In this document: piece after piece, positions 26,895 to 34,550 of the stretch
How positions within the stretch are numbered: the first letter of the stretch is position 1
Layout of the letters: every line of letters starts with the position of its first letter
Source: an uncultured Gammaproteobacteria bacterium
GTDB taxonomy: Bacteria; Pseudomonadota; Gammaproteobacteria; Pseudomonadales; Pseudohongiellaceae
Length of the DNA: 56,857 nucleotides
Assembly: GCA_913058135.1 (NCBI GenBank)
Contig: CAJXPR010000009.1
Span: 1-56,857 of the forward strand
Direction of reading: 5' to 3'
Notes under the pieces: model-generated
The model's input: only the letters and a program-made list of their open reading frames with translations
The model's database searches: none
What the model was told of the DNA's origin: nothing
Translations under genes and position numbers: made by a program

Positions 26895-28133
26895 TCAGCC
26901 TGCTACGGGTTTGACCAGCAGTTCATGGCCTTTCAGCATGCCGTGCCAGTACAGTGGTGGCAACATGCTCTTTTTCATGTGCCAGGCCAGTGCGGTGGGT
27001 TTGGTACCGTCGAGCATCCACACGGGCAATGTCGGGCTTAGTTTGCCACCATAGGCAAATTCGGCCAGCACAATTTTGCCACGTTCGACGGTCAGGGGGC
27101 AGGAGCCATAACCGTCATATTTGCACAGAGCTGATTGCCCGTTGATATCGGCGACGATGTTGGCCGCGACAATGGGTGCCTGCTTACGCACGGCGGCGGC
27201 AGTCTTGGCATTGGGAGTATTGGTGGCGTCCCCCAGCCCCCAGATATTGGTATAGCGGGTGTGTTTCAGGGTACCGGGATCCACATCTACCCAGCCGGCG
27301 GCATCGGCCAGCGGACTGTTGCGGATAAAGTCGGGCGCTGTCTGTGGCGGGCATACATGCAGCATGTCGAAATCGGTTTCGACGGTTTTTACAGTGCCAT
27401 CCGCGGATGCGGTTTCGAACCAGGCCAGTTTGCGGTCGCCGTCAACCTTGACCAGCTTATGGGAATAGTGAACCTTGGCCTTGTACCGGTCGATGTATGT
27501 CTGCAGTGCCGGGACGTACTCTTTGACGCCAAACAGCACGGCGCCGGCGTTGTAGAACTCAATCTGGACATCATCAATCATACCATTGCTGAACCAGTGA
27601 TCACCGGACAGGTACAGCACCTTTTGCGGGGCCCCCGCGCACTTTATCGGCATAGGAGGTTGTGTGAAAACAGCCTTGCCATGTTTCATTTTTTTGACCA
27701 GCTCCCAGGTGTACGGCGCCAGGTCAGCGCGATAGTTGGAGGTCACGCCATTGCGTCCCAGTGTCTCGGACAGACCTTCAATACCTTCCCAATTCAACTT
27801 GAGACCAGGGCATACAATCAATCGCTGATACGCTATGTGCGTGCCATCTTCAAGTGCCACGACGTTATCGTCAGGCTTAAATTCAGCGGCAGCCGCGCGT
27901 ATCCAGGTGACGCCCTTGGGTATCAGTGATTGCATCGGGCGTTTGACTTCATCGCTGTTGAATATGCCAGCGCCAATCATGGTGAAGCCGGGTTGATAAT
28001 AATGCGTCTCGGCAGGATCAATAAGCGCCATGCGCAGGCCACGATCTCGTGACAAAAGGCTGGCAGCTACTGATATGCCGGCGGCACCGGCGCCAACTAT
28101 TACAATATCGTATTGGGTTTCATGGGGGTTCAT
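26895..28133 (-). CDS. sqr: Sulfide:quinone oxidoreductase, type II
   Basis: A 412-residue FAD enzyme that oxidises sulfide and passes electrons to quinone at the inner membrane. It has the FAD loop VIVGAGAAGISVAASL, the catalytic Cys pair at 165 (KCAGAPQK) and 345 (YDGYGSCPLTVERGKIVLAEF), and the second FAD motif NIWGLGDATN. The wording around both Cys residues matches the mitochondrial (SQRDL) type II form rather than type I. It is last in a four-gene unit cydA-cydB-dioxygenase-sqr, 36 bases after the dioxygenase gene. Electrons from sulfide could therefore go straight to the bd oxidase of the same operon. Confidence 0.92.
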   Translation of the reverse strand: MNPHETQYDIVIVGAGAAGISVAASLLSRDRGLRMALIDPAETHYYQPGFTMIGAGIFNSDEVKRPMQSLIPKGVTWIRAAAAEFKPDDNVVALEDGTHIAYQRLIVCPGLKLNWEGIEGLSETLGRNGVTSNYRADLAPYTWELVKKMKHGKAVFTQPPMPIKCAGAPQKVLYLSGDHWFSNGMIDDVQIEFYNAGAVLFGVKEYVPALQTYIDRYKAKVHYSHKLVKVDGDRKLAWFETASADGTVKTVETDFDMLHVCPPQTAPDFIRNSPLADAAGWVDVDPGTLKHTRYTNIWGLGDATNTPNAKTAAAVRKQAPIVAANIVADINGQSALCKYDGYGSCPLTVERGKIVLAEFAYGGKLSPTLPVWMLDGTKPTALAWHMKKSMLPPLYWHGMLKGHELLVKPVAG

Positions 28134-28169
28134 GGTTATGAGCTCCTGTATTTTTGGATTATCGAGTCA

Positions 28170-29042
28170 TTAAAGTGCATTGACCGGTACCTTCAGGTAC
28201 ACGATGTCGTTGTCTTCGGCTGGCGGGAAGTGACCGGCGCGCATGTTGACCTGCAGCGATGGCAGAATCAGGACGGGCATCTCCAGTGTCGCATCGCGCG
28301 CTTCGCGCATGGCCACGAATTCGTCCTCGCTGATGCCGTCATGGACATGGATGTTGTTTGCACGCTCATCAGCTACTGTCGTGATGTATTCAACTTCCCG
28401 GCCATCGGGCTGATAGTCATGGCACATGAACAGGCGCGTGTCATTCGGCAGGCTGAGCAGTTTTCGAACGGAGCGATACAGTGTGCGCGCGTCGCCACCT
28501 GGGAAGTCAGCTCTGGCAGTGCCACCATCGGGCATGAACAGCGTGTCACCCACGAAGGCTGCATCGCCGATCAGATGTGTCATGCAGGCCGGGGTATGAC
28601 CCGGGGTGTGGATGGCCTTGCCGGTCAGGGCGCCGATCTGATAGGTTTCTCCGTCTTCGAACAAATGGTCGAATTGTGATCCGTCACGGGCGAACTCGGT
28701 ACCGGCGTTAAACACTTTGCCGAACACGTTCTGCACGGTGGTGATATGAGAGCCGATGCCCAGTTTGCCGCCGAGTTTTTCCTGGATATAGGGTGCAGCG
28801 GACAGATGGTCGGCATGCACATGCGTTTCAATCAGCCACACCAACTCTAACTGGTGTTTCTGTATGTGGCTGATTATCTCATCAGCCGATGCATTGCTGG
28901 TACGGCCCGAGTTGTAGTCCAGGTTGAGTACCGAGTCGATTACCGCGCATGCAGATGACCTGGGATCCTTGACTATGTAGGAAAAGGTTGCTGTTTGTTT
29001 GTCAAAAAACGGAAACACGTCAGGTTTGATTATCGGGTCCAT
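28170..29042 (-). CDS. Persulfide dioxygenase-like metallo-beta-lactamase protein (Blh type)
   Basis: A 290-residue metallo-beta-lactamase-fold protein. The metal motif is THVHADH (His 74, His 76, Asp 78, His 79); other ligands are in IHTPGHTPAC, VGDTLFMPD and MCHDYQPD. The C-terminal ending NMRAGHFPPAEDNDIVYLKVPVNAL is typical of Blh/type III persulfide dioxygenases, which oxidise glutathione persulfide to sulfite with iron. No rhodanese domain is fused, unlike the Xylella/Agrobacterium bifunctional forms. Between cydB and sqr, it would take the persulfide produced by SQR. Detailed substrate is inferred. Confidence 0.87.
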   Translation of the reverse strand: MDPIIKPDVFPFFDKQTATFSYIVKDPRSSACAVIDSVLNLDYNSGRTSNASADEIISHIQKHQLELVWLIETHVHADHLSAAPYIQEKLGGKLGIGSHITTVQNVFGKVFNAGTEFARDGSQFDHLFEDGETYQIGALTGKAIHTPGHTPACMTHLIGDAAFVGDTLFMPDGGTARADFPGGDARTLYRSVRKLLSLPNDTRLFMCHDYQPDGREVEYITTVADERANNIHVHDGISEDEFVAMREARDATLEMPVLILPSLQVNMRAGHFPPAEDNDIVYLKVPVNAL

Positions 29043-29065
29043 AGTTCGATTCCTCTGTCAGTTGG

Positions 29066-30064
29066 TCATTCGTATGTGAGTGAATTTGCCTTGCCGGAAA
29101 ATATGCGATAAACAAAAAATGTGTAGACGATAATCATGGGTAGCACTACCGCAGTACCCCAAAAAGTGAAGAGCAGGGATTTGCTGCTGGCGGCAGATTC
29201 CCAGATAGTCATCTGGCCGATGATTATGTCCGGAAGAATGCTGTATGCCAGACCCAGTGCGGCGAGCAAACAGAGCATGATCAATCCTGTGTAGAGTAGC
29301 CACTCTTTGCCGTCCCGCAGGGCCTTCTGGTCAAACAGCAGCCACAGCAGGCTGGCGAATGTTACGGTACTGAGAAGTGGAATCGGCAGCAGTTTCAGGC
29401 CGTCGGGGTAACTGAACCATTTGTCCGCTATTGTCTGACTGACCAACGGTGTGGCAATGGACACCAAAAGCAATGCCGCGCCCATGGGCAGGATGGACTT
29501 TTGTGCCCAGCGCAACGCCTTGTCGAAGAGCACACCTTCGGTTTTTATCAGCAGCCAGGCTGCACCCAACAGAATGTAGAGCGCCGGCAATGTCACTGCA
29601 ATCAGCACCGAGAACAGCGAGCTGATCGCGGTGAGGCCCAATCCGGTAATGTAGGCGCCCAACATCCATCCTTGTGCCACCGCAGTGATCAGTGAACCGG
29701 TGGCAAAGATGGCGTTCCACATGTCCTTTTTTTGGGCTATGGCCTTGGCGCGGAAATCAAAGGCAATACCACGCAGTATCAAGCCCATCAGCATCACAGT
29801 GACGGGAATATACATGAAGGTCAGAATTTGTCCGTGGGCCTGTGGGAAGGCGATAAGCAGTATGCCAATGCCTAGCACGATCCAGGTTTCATTGGCGTCC
29901 CAGAACGGACCAATGGCAGCGATCATGATGTCTTTTTCATGGTCATCAGCAAAGGGCAGCAACAGACCGATGCCAAGATCGTAGCCGTCCAGCACGACAT
30001 AGATCAGCAGCGCCAGGCCCATGGCGCTGGCAAAGAACAGGGGTAGCCAGAATTCCAGATCCAT
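29066..30064 (-). CDS. cydB: Cytochrome bd/CIO-type quinol oxidase subunit II
   Basis: A 332-residue, eight-to-nine-helix protein of the CydB/CioB family: LLIYVVLDGYDLGIGLLLPF at the start, then IGPFWDANETWIVLGIGILLIAFP, which carries the conserved WDxNETW, and GTAVVLPMIIVYTFFVYRIFSGK at the end. Shorter than E. coli CydB, as for CioB forms. Two bases separate it from cydA, so they are co-translated. It forms the heterodimer with CydA in the inner membrane. No CydX-like small subunit could be found beside it. Confidence 0.93.
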   Translation of the reverse strand: MDLEFWLPLFFASAMGLALLIYVVLDGYDLGIGLLLPFADDHEKDIMIAAIGPFWDANETWIVLGIGILLIAFPQAHGQILTFMYIPVTVMLMGLILRGIAFDFRAKAIAQKKDMWNAIFATGSLITAVAQGWMLGAYITGLGLTAISSLFSVLIAVTLPALYILLGAAWLLIKTEGVLFDKALRWAQKSILPMGAALLLVSIATPLVSQTIADKWFSYPDGLKLLPIPLLSTVTFASLLWLLFDQKALRDGKEWLLYTGLIMLCLLAALGLAYSILPDIIIGQMTIWESAASSKSLLFTFWGTAVVLPMIIVYTFFVYRIFSGKANSLTYE

Positions 30065-30066
30065 AT

Positions 30067-31437
30067 CTATGCTCCTGCTGCCGGCGGCAGATTGGTGACG
30101 GGTTCCGGCATCGGCTTCAGATCCAGCAGCGAGGCGGCCTGCTTGGTGGCCATGTAGCGCAAGGTGCCAATATAGGACAGCAGAATGAACAGGTACAGCA
30201 CCATGTAACCGGTAAACGTGCTCAACATGACACCGCTGGCATGGTCAGCGACAACGTCAGCGCTGGTCAGCAGGCCTTGCACGATCCACGGCTGACGACC
30301 GATTTCAGTAACGTACCAGCCGGCGAGCACCGCAACCCAGCCAGAGAACGTCATCCAGGACGCCGCATTGAGTAGCATGGCGCTGGGCTTCTGTTTGCGC
30401 CTGAACAGCTCCCAGCCCGCCCACCACGACACCAGGATCATCATCATGCCAACGCCTACCATGACACGGAAGGACCAGAACACAATAGCGACCGGCGGGT
30501 GCTCACCTTCAAATTCATTAAGACCTCGCACCTCGCCATTGATGTCATGGGTCAGGATCCAACTGGCGGCGTAGGGTATTTCCAGCGCAAAGCGTGTGGT
30601 GCGGGTCGCCTCGTCCGGCATTCCGAAGACCGTAAAGGGAACACCACTATGTGTTTCCCATACGCCTTCAATGGCAGCGATCTTGGCAGGCTGATGTTCC
30701 AGGGTATTCAGACCATGCAGGTCGCCGATGACAACCTGTAGTGGAGCGAACAGCATGGTGATCACCACCATGGCTTTAAAAACCTTGGCAGTGCCGGGGC
30801 CGTCCACTTTCTGTTTCAGGCGCCAGGCACTGACTCCCATGACCAGGAAAGCAGCGGTCAGCATGGTGGCGGTCATCATGTGCGCCAGTCGATAGGGAAA
30901 GGATGGGTTAAAAATGACCGCTGTCCAACTGTCGACATGAAAAACACCGTCCTCAATGATGTAGCCGGCGGGCGTCTGCATCCAAGAGTTCAGGCTCAGT
31001 ATCCAAAAAGCAGACAGCGAAGTACCGACCGCCACCAGCGCGCAGGACAGCAGGTGGACCTTGTTGGACACCCGGTTTTTGCCAAACAGCATCACGCCGA
31101 GGAAGGTTGCTTCCAGAAAAAAGGCGGTCAGTACTTCGTAACCCAGCAGGGGTCCGGAAATGTTGCCGGTTCTCTCCATGAATCCGGGCCAATTGGTACC
31201 GAACTGGAAGCTCATGGTTATGCCGGACACGACACCGATGGCAAATGACAGGGCGAAAATCTTTACCCAGAAATGGTATGCATTCTCCCAGTGTTTGTCG
31301 CCGGTCATGGTATAGCGCAACCGGAAAAACAGCAGAATCCACGCCATTCCCATGGTGATGGAGGGGAACAGGATATGGAAGCTGATATTGGTAGCAAACT
31401 GTGCCCGGGCAAGTATGAACGGATCGACGTCGAACAT
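30067..31437 (-). CDS. cydA: Cytochrome bd/CIO-type quinol oxidase subunit I
   Basis: A 456-residue subunit I. Heme ligands are expected at His 21 (NISFHILFPS), the His in SFPYRLAHMMTA and the Met region of the central helices. The quinol site has KIAAIEGVWETHSG, with a short loop afterwards: the long Q-loop insertion of E. coli CydA is absent, which places it in the cyanide-insensitive (CIO) group. GWYVTEIGRQPW is intact. This oxidase class reduces oxygen to water and resists cyanide and sulfide. ATG at 31435-31437 follows AGGAAAG by seven bases. It leads a four-gene operon with the persulfide dioxygenase and sqr, and its 344-base upstream region holds two sets of palindromes. Confidence 0.94.
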   Translation of the reverse strand: MFDVDPFILARAQFATNISFHILFPSITMGMAWILLFFRLRYTMTGDKHWENAYHFWVKIFALSFAIGVVSGITMSFQFGTNWPGFMERTGNISGPLLGYEVLTAFFLEATFLGVMLFGKNRVSNKVHLLSCALVAVGTSLSAFWILSLNSWMQTPAGYIIEDGVFHVDSWTAVIFNPSFPYRLAHMMTATMLTAAFLVMGVSAWRLKQKVDGPGTAKVFKAMVVITMLFAPLQVVIGDLHGLNTLEHQPAKIAAIEGVWETHSGVPFTVFGMPDEATRTTRFALEIPYAASWILTHDINGEVRGLNEFEGEHPPVAIVFWSFRVMVGVGMMMILVSWWAGWELFRRKQKPSAMLLNAASWMTFSGWVAVLAGWYVTEIGRQPWIVQGLLTSADVVADHASGVMLSTFTGYMVLYLFILLSYIGTLRYMATKQAASLLDLKPMPEPVTNLPPAAGA

Positions 31438-31781
31438 GATGCTTTCCTGTGCAGCTCTGAATGGGACCGGTTATCGTGCTCTGGTGCCGGCAATCGATAG
31501 CCTGTACACACTGCATTGCAGGTGACGTGCCAGAATGGGGTGTTAGCCGAATATATCGATATCCTTTTGTTATCTATAACAAAAAGCTTCCGGTCATGCG
31601 GTCGCGGTGTTGATTTGGGGGAGAGCGACGGCGACTTGCCTGTCATTTATGTCAGCATTAATGACAAATATGTCAAGCAGCGTAGTCAGCGTATCTGTAT
31701 CGGAAACATCTGATCGGCGTTGATGACCGCATCGGCGAGCGTATATTCCTCCAGTTTATGGATAAACGCTTGGGTGGTCGT
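31438..31781 (-). promoter_or_regulatory. Promoter region of the cydAB-dioxygenase-sqr operon
   Basis: 344 bases between the YihY gene and cydA. TTTTGTTA-TCTA-TAACAAAA (31565-31584) is an 8-bp inverted repeat about 130 bases before cydA. Farther upstream, read on the minus strand, TGACATATTTGTCA and TGACATAAATGACA (31675-31662 and 31654-31641) are two related 14-mers 21 bases apart, that is two helical turns. A TTGACA -35 candidate overlaps the first. No FNR box is present. Confidence 0.6.
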
Positions 31782-32678
31782 CTATGTGAGTAATTTCCTT
31801 TCGACCAGGACTGCCGTGTTGCGTGGGATGATCGATTTACCCTGGGCCTGCAGGTGCACTTTTGTGAAGGCGGCCCCAAACAACAGAATGAGGGAGGAGT
31901 AGTAAACCCACATCAGTATCAGGACCACGGCGCCGGCCGCGCCATAAGTCGAGGCCGGCGCCGTGTAGGCCAGATAGGCGGCGATGCCGTAACGGCCAAG
32001 CGAGAATAGCAGGGCAGTAATCACACCGCCGATGATGACCTGTCGCCATCTGAGCACAACATCAGGCAGGACTTTGAAGATGGTGGCAAACAGCAGGGTG
32101 ACGACCAGAAATGACAGGATCATCTCTCCGACACTGATAAGCGCCTCTACCAACGGCACAAAGCGGGCAGTGAACTCCAGCGTGGCGCGCAGTGCAACGC
32201 CCAGCATTAATGAGACCAACAATACGAAACCGATGGCAAGGACGACCATCAGGGAAAAGAATCGCTTTCTGATAAAAATAAATACACTACTGCGACTGGG
32301 TTTGGGGCGGACTCCCCACAGCGAATTGAGGGAATACTGCATCTGCGCGAAAACCGTTGTTGCCCCGATCATCAGCGCGGCGATGCCTGCCACGGCGGGG
32401 AATACGCCGCTGTTATCGATCCGGGAGTTGGTCACCGCCTCCTGGACCAGCGAGGCAGCCTCGGTACCCATGACATCCTGAAACTGGTCGACAATCTGGC
32501 CTTGTGCCGCTTGTTCGCCTAACACCAGGCCAATCACAGCTACCGCAATAATCACCGTCGGTGCCAGCGAAAACAGCGTATAAAACGCTAATGAACCGGC
32601 ATGATTAAATGCGTTGCACTCTATCCACAGTTTTCCCGAGTCACGGAAAAGTTGCCATCCATATCTCAACTTGTCCAA
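31782..32678 (-). CDS. YihY/BrkB family membrane protein
   Basis: A 298-residue protein with six membrane helices and the YihY (former RNase BN/BrkB) signature: FNHAGSLAFYTLFSLAPTVIIAVAVIGLV at the start, a central IRKRFFSLMVVLAIGFVLLVSL, and ILMWVYYSSLILLFGAAFTKVHLQ near the end. Function is not established for the family. The start is TTG 32676-32678 with GGGAG five bases before it. After the TAG stop the same frame stays open for 32 more codons to a TGA at 31686, which could be chance. It precedes cydA on the strand but has its own long intergenic gap, so the operon is probably separate. Confidence 0.9.
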   Translation of the reverse strand: MDKLRYGWQLFRDSGKLWIECNAFNHAGSLAFYTLFSLAPTVIIAVAVIGLVLGEQAAQGQIVDQFQDVMGTEAASLVQEAVTNSRIDNSGVFPAVAGIAALMIGATTVFAQMQYSLNSLWGVRPKPSRSSVFIFIRKRFFSLMVVLAIGFVLLVSLMLGVALRATLEFTARFVPLVEALISVGEMILSFLVVTLLFATIFKVLPDVVLRWRQVIIGGVITALLFSLGRYGIAAYLAYTAPASTYGAAGAVVLILMWVYYSSLILLFGAAFTKVHLQAQGKSIIPRNTAVLVERKLLT

Positions 32679-32779
32679 AGCAGCTCCCTGCGTTTGCTCG
32701 CTGAGTTGTGTTCACTGCCGGCATTATGGCGGAACCGTGCCGGCAGTGAGCTGGTTTGGCTTAACTGTCAAGCCTGCGT

Positions 32780-33265
32780 TCAGGGCACGCGTGCGGCGCG
32801 GACTTCGATTTCGATCAGCCAGCCATCCACTACCAGGTCTTCGATTTCAACAAACGAACGCACCGGTTTCATCGGGTTTTCTTCGGTGCCGAAGAACTCG
32901 CGGTATGCCTCGTTGAAGCCGTCAAAATCCAGAAAGCCATTATCGTCGGCGACGCCAAATGCGCGAACCTGAATAATGTCTGACATCGACCAGCCCTCGG
33001 CTTCCAGCTTTTCCTTGAAACCATTGAAGGTGTCGCGCGTCTGCTGCGCCATGTCACCCCAGGTGCCGTCTTCCAGACGGGCAGCGCCGGCGCCGCTCAG
33101 GTACATGAATTCAGCATTGGCGGGCACACGGATCGTCGTGTAAAAATGACGGCCTTCGCCTTTACGCTCGATTTCCTGAGCGCTTGCAAGCGGCGCAGTC
33201 ACGGCGAGCATGCTGCCGACAACCAGAGCAGCGGGCGCAAAAATACACTTCTTCAATGATTTCAT
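32780..33265 (-). CDS. Exported RidA-family protein
   Basis: A 161-residue protein with a signal peptide (MKSLKKCIFAPAALVVGSMLAV..., cut after ASA) followed by a RidA/YjgF-type domain: FMYLSGAGAARL, then DMAQQTRDTFNGFKEKLEAEGWSMSDIIQVRAF and a C-terminal VEIEDLVVDGWLIEIEVRAAR. The Arg that binds the enamine/imine carboxylate in deaminating RidA proteins falls in PVRSFVEI or the terminal IEVRA segment; the typical RidA ending (R..V.V..L......EIE..A) is retained. RidA enzymes are normally cytoplasmic, so a secreted form may have a different job. ATG at 33263-33265 follows AGGAAAA. Confidence 0.82.
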   Translation of the reverse strand: MKSLKKCIFAPAALVVGSMLAVTAPLASAQEIERKGEGRHFYTTIRVPANAEFMYLSGAGAARLEDGTWGDMAQQTRDTFNGFKEKLEAEGWSMSDIIQVRAFGVADDNGFLDFDGFNEAYREFFGTEENPMKPVRSFVEIEDLVVDGWLIEIEVRAARVP

Positions 33266-33364
33266 TATAAGTTTTCCTGTGCTGTATTTAGATGTTACGA
33301 ACGCCCTAAGTCTCGCTAATTGTGCGGATATAATCAAGCACTTGAGCAGCTTTTCGACGTCGAC

Positions 33365-33706
33365 TCAGAGGATCTCGCGCTGCACCTCAACGACGGGCGC
33401 GTCAATTTTTTGCGCGATAGCTTTCTCAACCTGGTCAAGCCTCGCAGTCAATTGTTGGGCGCTACCGCCTATGGCAACGATGCTCCAGGTGGCGCTGTCC
33501 AGCGCCTCAAAATCGCCGGTTTCGGCCACCGCCAGGTCAGCCTCCTTGCCCCACACGGTGCGCAGGGCATTAAAAACCTTGCGCTTGGCCTTCAGGTCGT
33601 CGACCCCGTAGAGTTGGAATTGCAGCGTCACAACGCCGATGTTAGGCGTTATCGAGGATGGGACGGCTTCCCGTTGAGCGAGCAACTTGCGAAACACATC
33701 GGACAT
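33365..33706 (-). CDS. DUF503 family protein (YlxP-like)
   Basis: A 113-residue protein. Residues about 20-95 match DUF503: IGVVTLQFQLYGVDDLKAKRKVFNALRTVWGKEADLAVAETG, then TWSIVAIGGSAQQLTARLDQVEKAI. The characteristic LK.KR and the V(A/S)V.E segments are present. Function is unknown; relatives are small alpha/beta proteins beside ribosome or translation genes in other phyla, often named YlxP. ATG 33704-33706 has AAGGAG six bases upstream. The upstream ORF extension in frame runs through the 12-bp tandem repeats and is not coding. Confidence 0.8.
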   Translation of the reverse strand: MSDVFRKLLAQREAVPSSITPNIGVVTLQFQLYGVDDLKAKRKVFNALRTVWGKEADLAVAETGDFEALDSATWSIVAIGGSAQQLTARLDQVEKAIAQKIDAPVVEVQREIL

Positions 33707-33726
33707 CAGTGGCTCCTTGCAACGTA

Positions 33727-33774
33727 TATTTGCCTTTCTATTTTCCTTTCTATTTGCCTTTTTATTTGCCTTTA
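33727..33774. repeat. Four 12-bp tandem repeats at the end of the hydratase gene
   Basis: Units of TATTTGCCTTTC type lie at 33727-33738, 33739-33750, 33751-33762 and 33763-33774, each differing at one or two bases. Read on the minus strand they are AAAGGCAAATAA, AAAGGCAAATAG, AAAGGAAAATAG and AAAGGCAAATAT, so the terminal codons Lys-Gly-Lys-stop of the hydratase are repeated, giving three in-frame stops. Confidence 0.9.
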
Positions 33775-34538
33775 AACATACCGGCCCGGCGCTCGGCAAC
33801 GGAGTTCACGCCTTCCTGAAAGTCTTCAGTCAGTCGCTGCCAGTCCTGCTCGCGGGCTTCATGGTCGGTAACGGCCTGCAGCATCTCGGTCAGGCCCTGA
33901 CGCAGGGTGGCGCGCACCGACATGACGGCAAGCGGTGCATTGCCTGCGATTTCCTGCGCCAGCGCAATGGCTTCACTGCGCACCTGGTCAGCGCTGACCA
34001 GCATATCCGCCAGACCCCAGTCGCAGGCCTGTTCACCCTTGATGCGGCGGCCGGTATAAAACATCAGAGCGGCTTTTTGCTGGCCTATAATAGCCGGCAA
34101 CGTATGGGTCAGGCCAAAGCCGGGGTGAAAGCCCAGTTTACTGAAATTGGCGGCAAAACTGGCTTCGGGACAGGTTACCCGGAAATCCGGCACCAGTGCG
34201 AGGCCCAGGCCGCCGCCAATGGCAGCGCCGTGGATGGCGCCGACCACCGGCTTTTTGTTGCTGAACAGCCTGACGGCTGCGACATACAGTGGGTTGCGGC
34301 CCTTGCCATCAGACTGCTCCAGTACCGACGGGCCGGACGAGAAGTTGGCACCGGCACAAAACGCCTTGCCCTGTGCGGCCAGCACCAAAGCCCGACAGTC
34401 GGGATTGGCGTCCAGCGCCTCAAATGCGTCAGCCAGGTCTTCAATCAGCGCAACATCAAAGAAATTGTAGGGAGGCCGCTGTATCTCAACGATCGCCACG
34501 TGATTCTCCAGGGTAACGCTGATGTCGCCAAATTGCAT
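33762..34538 (-). CDS. Enoyl-CoA hydratase/isomerase family protein
   Basis: A 258-residue crotonase-fold protein: VAIVEIQRPPYNFFD at the start, FCAGANFSS (oxyanion-hole strand), then the second oxyanion strand AIHGAAIGGGLGLALVPDFRV. The usual hydratase pair of catalytic Glu residues falls in ASFAANFSKLGFHPGFGLTHTL, where Glu is not at the expected positions, so it may be an isomerase, a thioesterase or a hydratase of another substrate class. It ends in the 12-bp repeats. It starts 12 bases after the M28 peptidase gene, and both are probably in one transcript. AAGGAAT lies eight bases before the ATG. Confidence 0.85.
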   Translation of the reverse strand: MQFGDISVTLENHVAIVEIQRPPYNFFDVALIEDLADAFEALDANPDCRALVLAAQGKAFCAGANFSSGPSVLEQSDGKGRNPLYVAAVRLFSNKKPVVGAIHGAAIGGGLGLALVPDFRVTCPEASFAANFSKLGFHPGFGLTHTLPAIIGQQKAALMFYTGRRIKGEQACDWGLADMLVSADQVRSEAIALAQEIAGNAPLAVMSVRATLRQGLTEMLQAVTDHEAREQDWQRLTEDFQEGVNSVAERRAGMFKGK

Positions 34539-34550
34539 AGCTGAATTCCT

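Noticed and set aside
29043-29065. A cydX-like small subunit near cydB
   Set aside because: The cydB/dioxygenase gap is only 23 bases and no small membrane ORF is seen; CIO-type oxidases often lack a recognised CydX.
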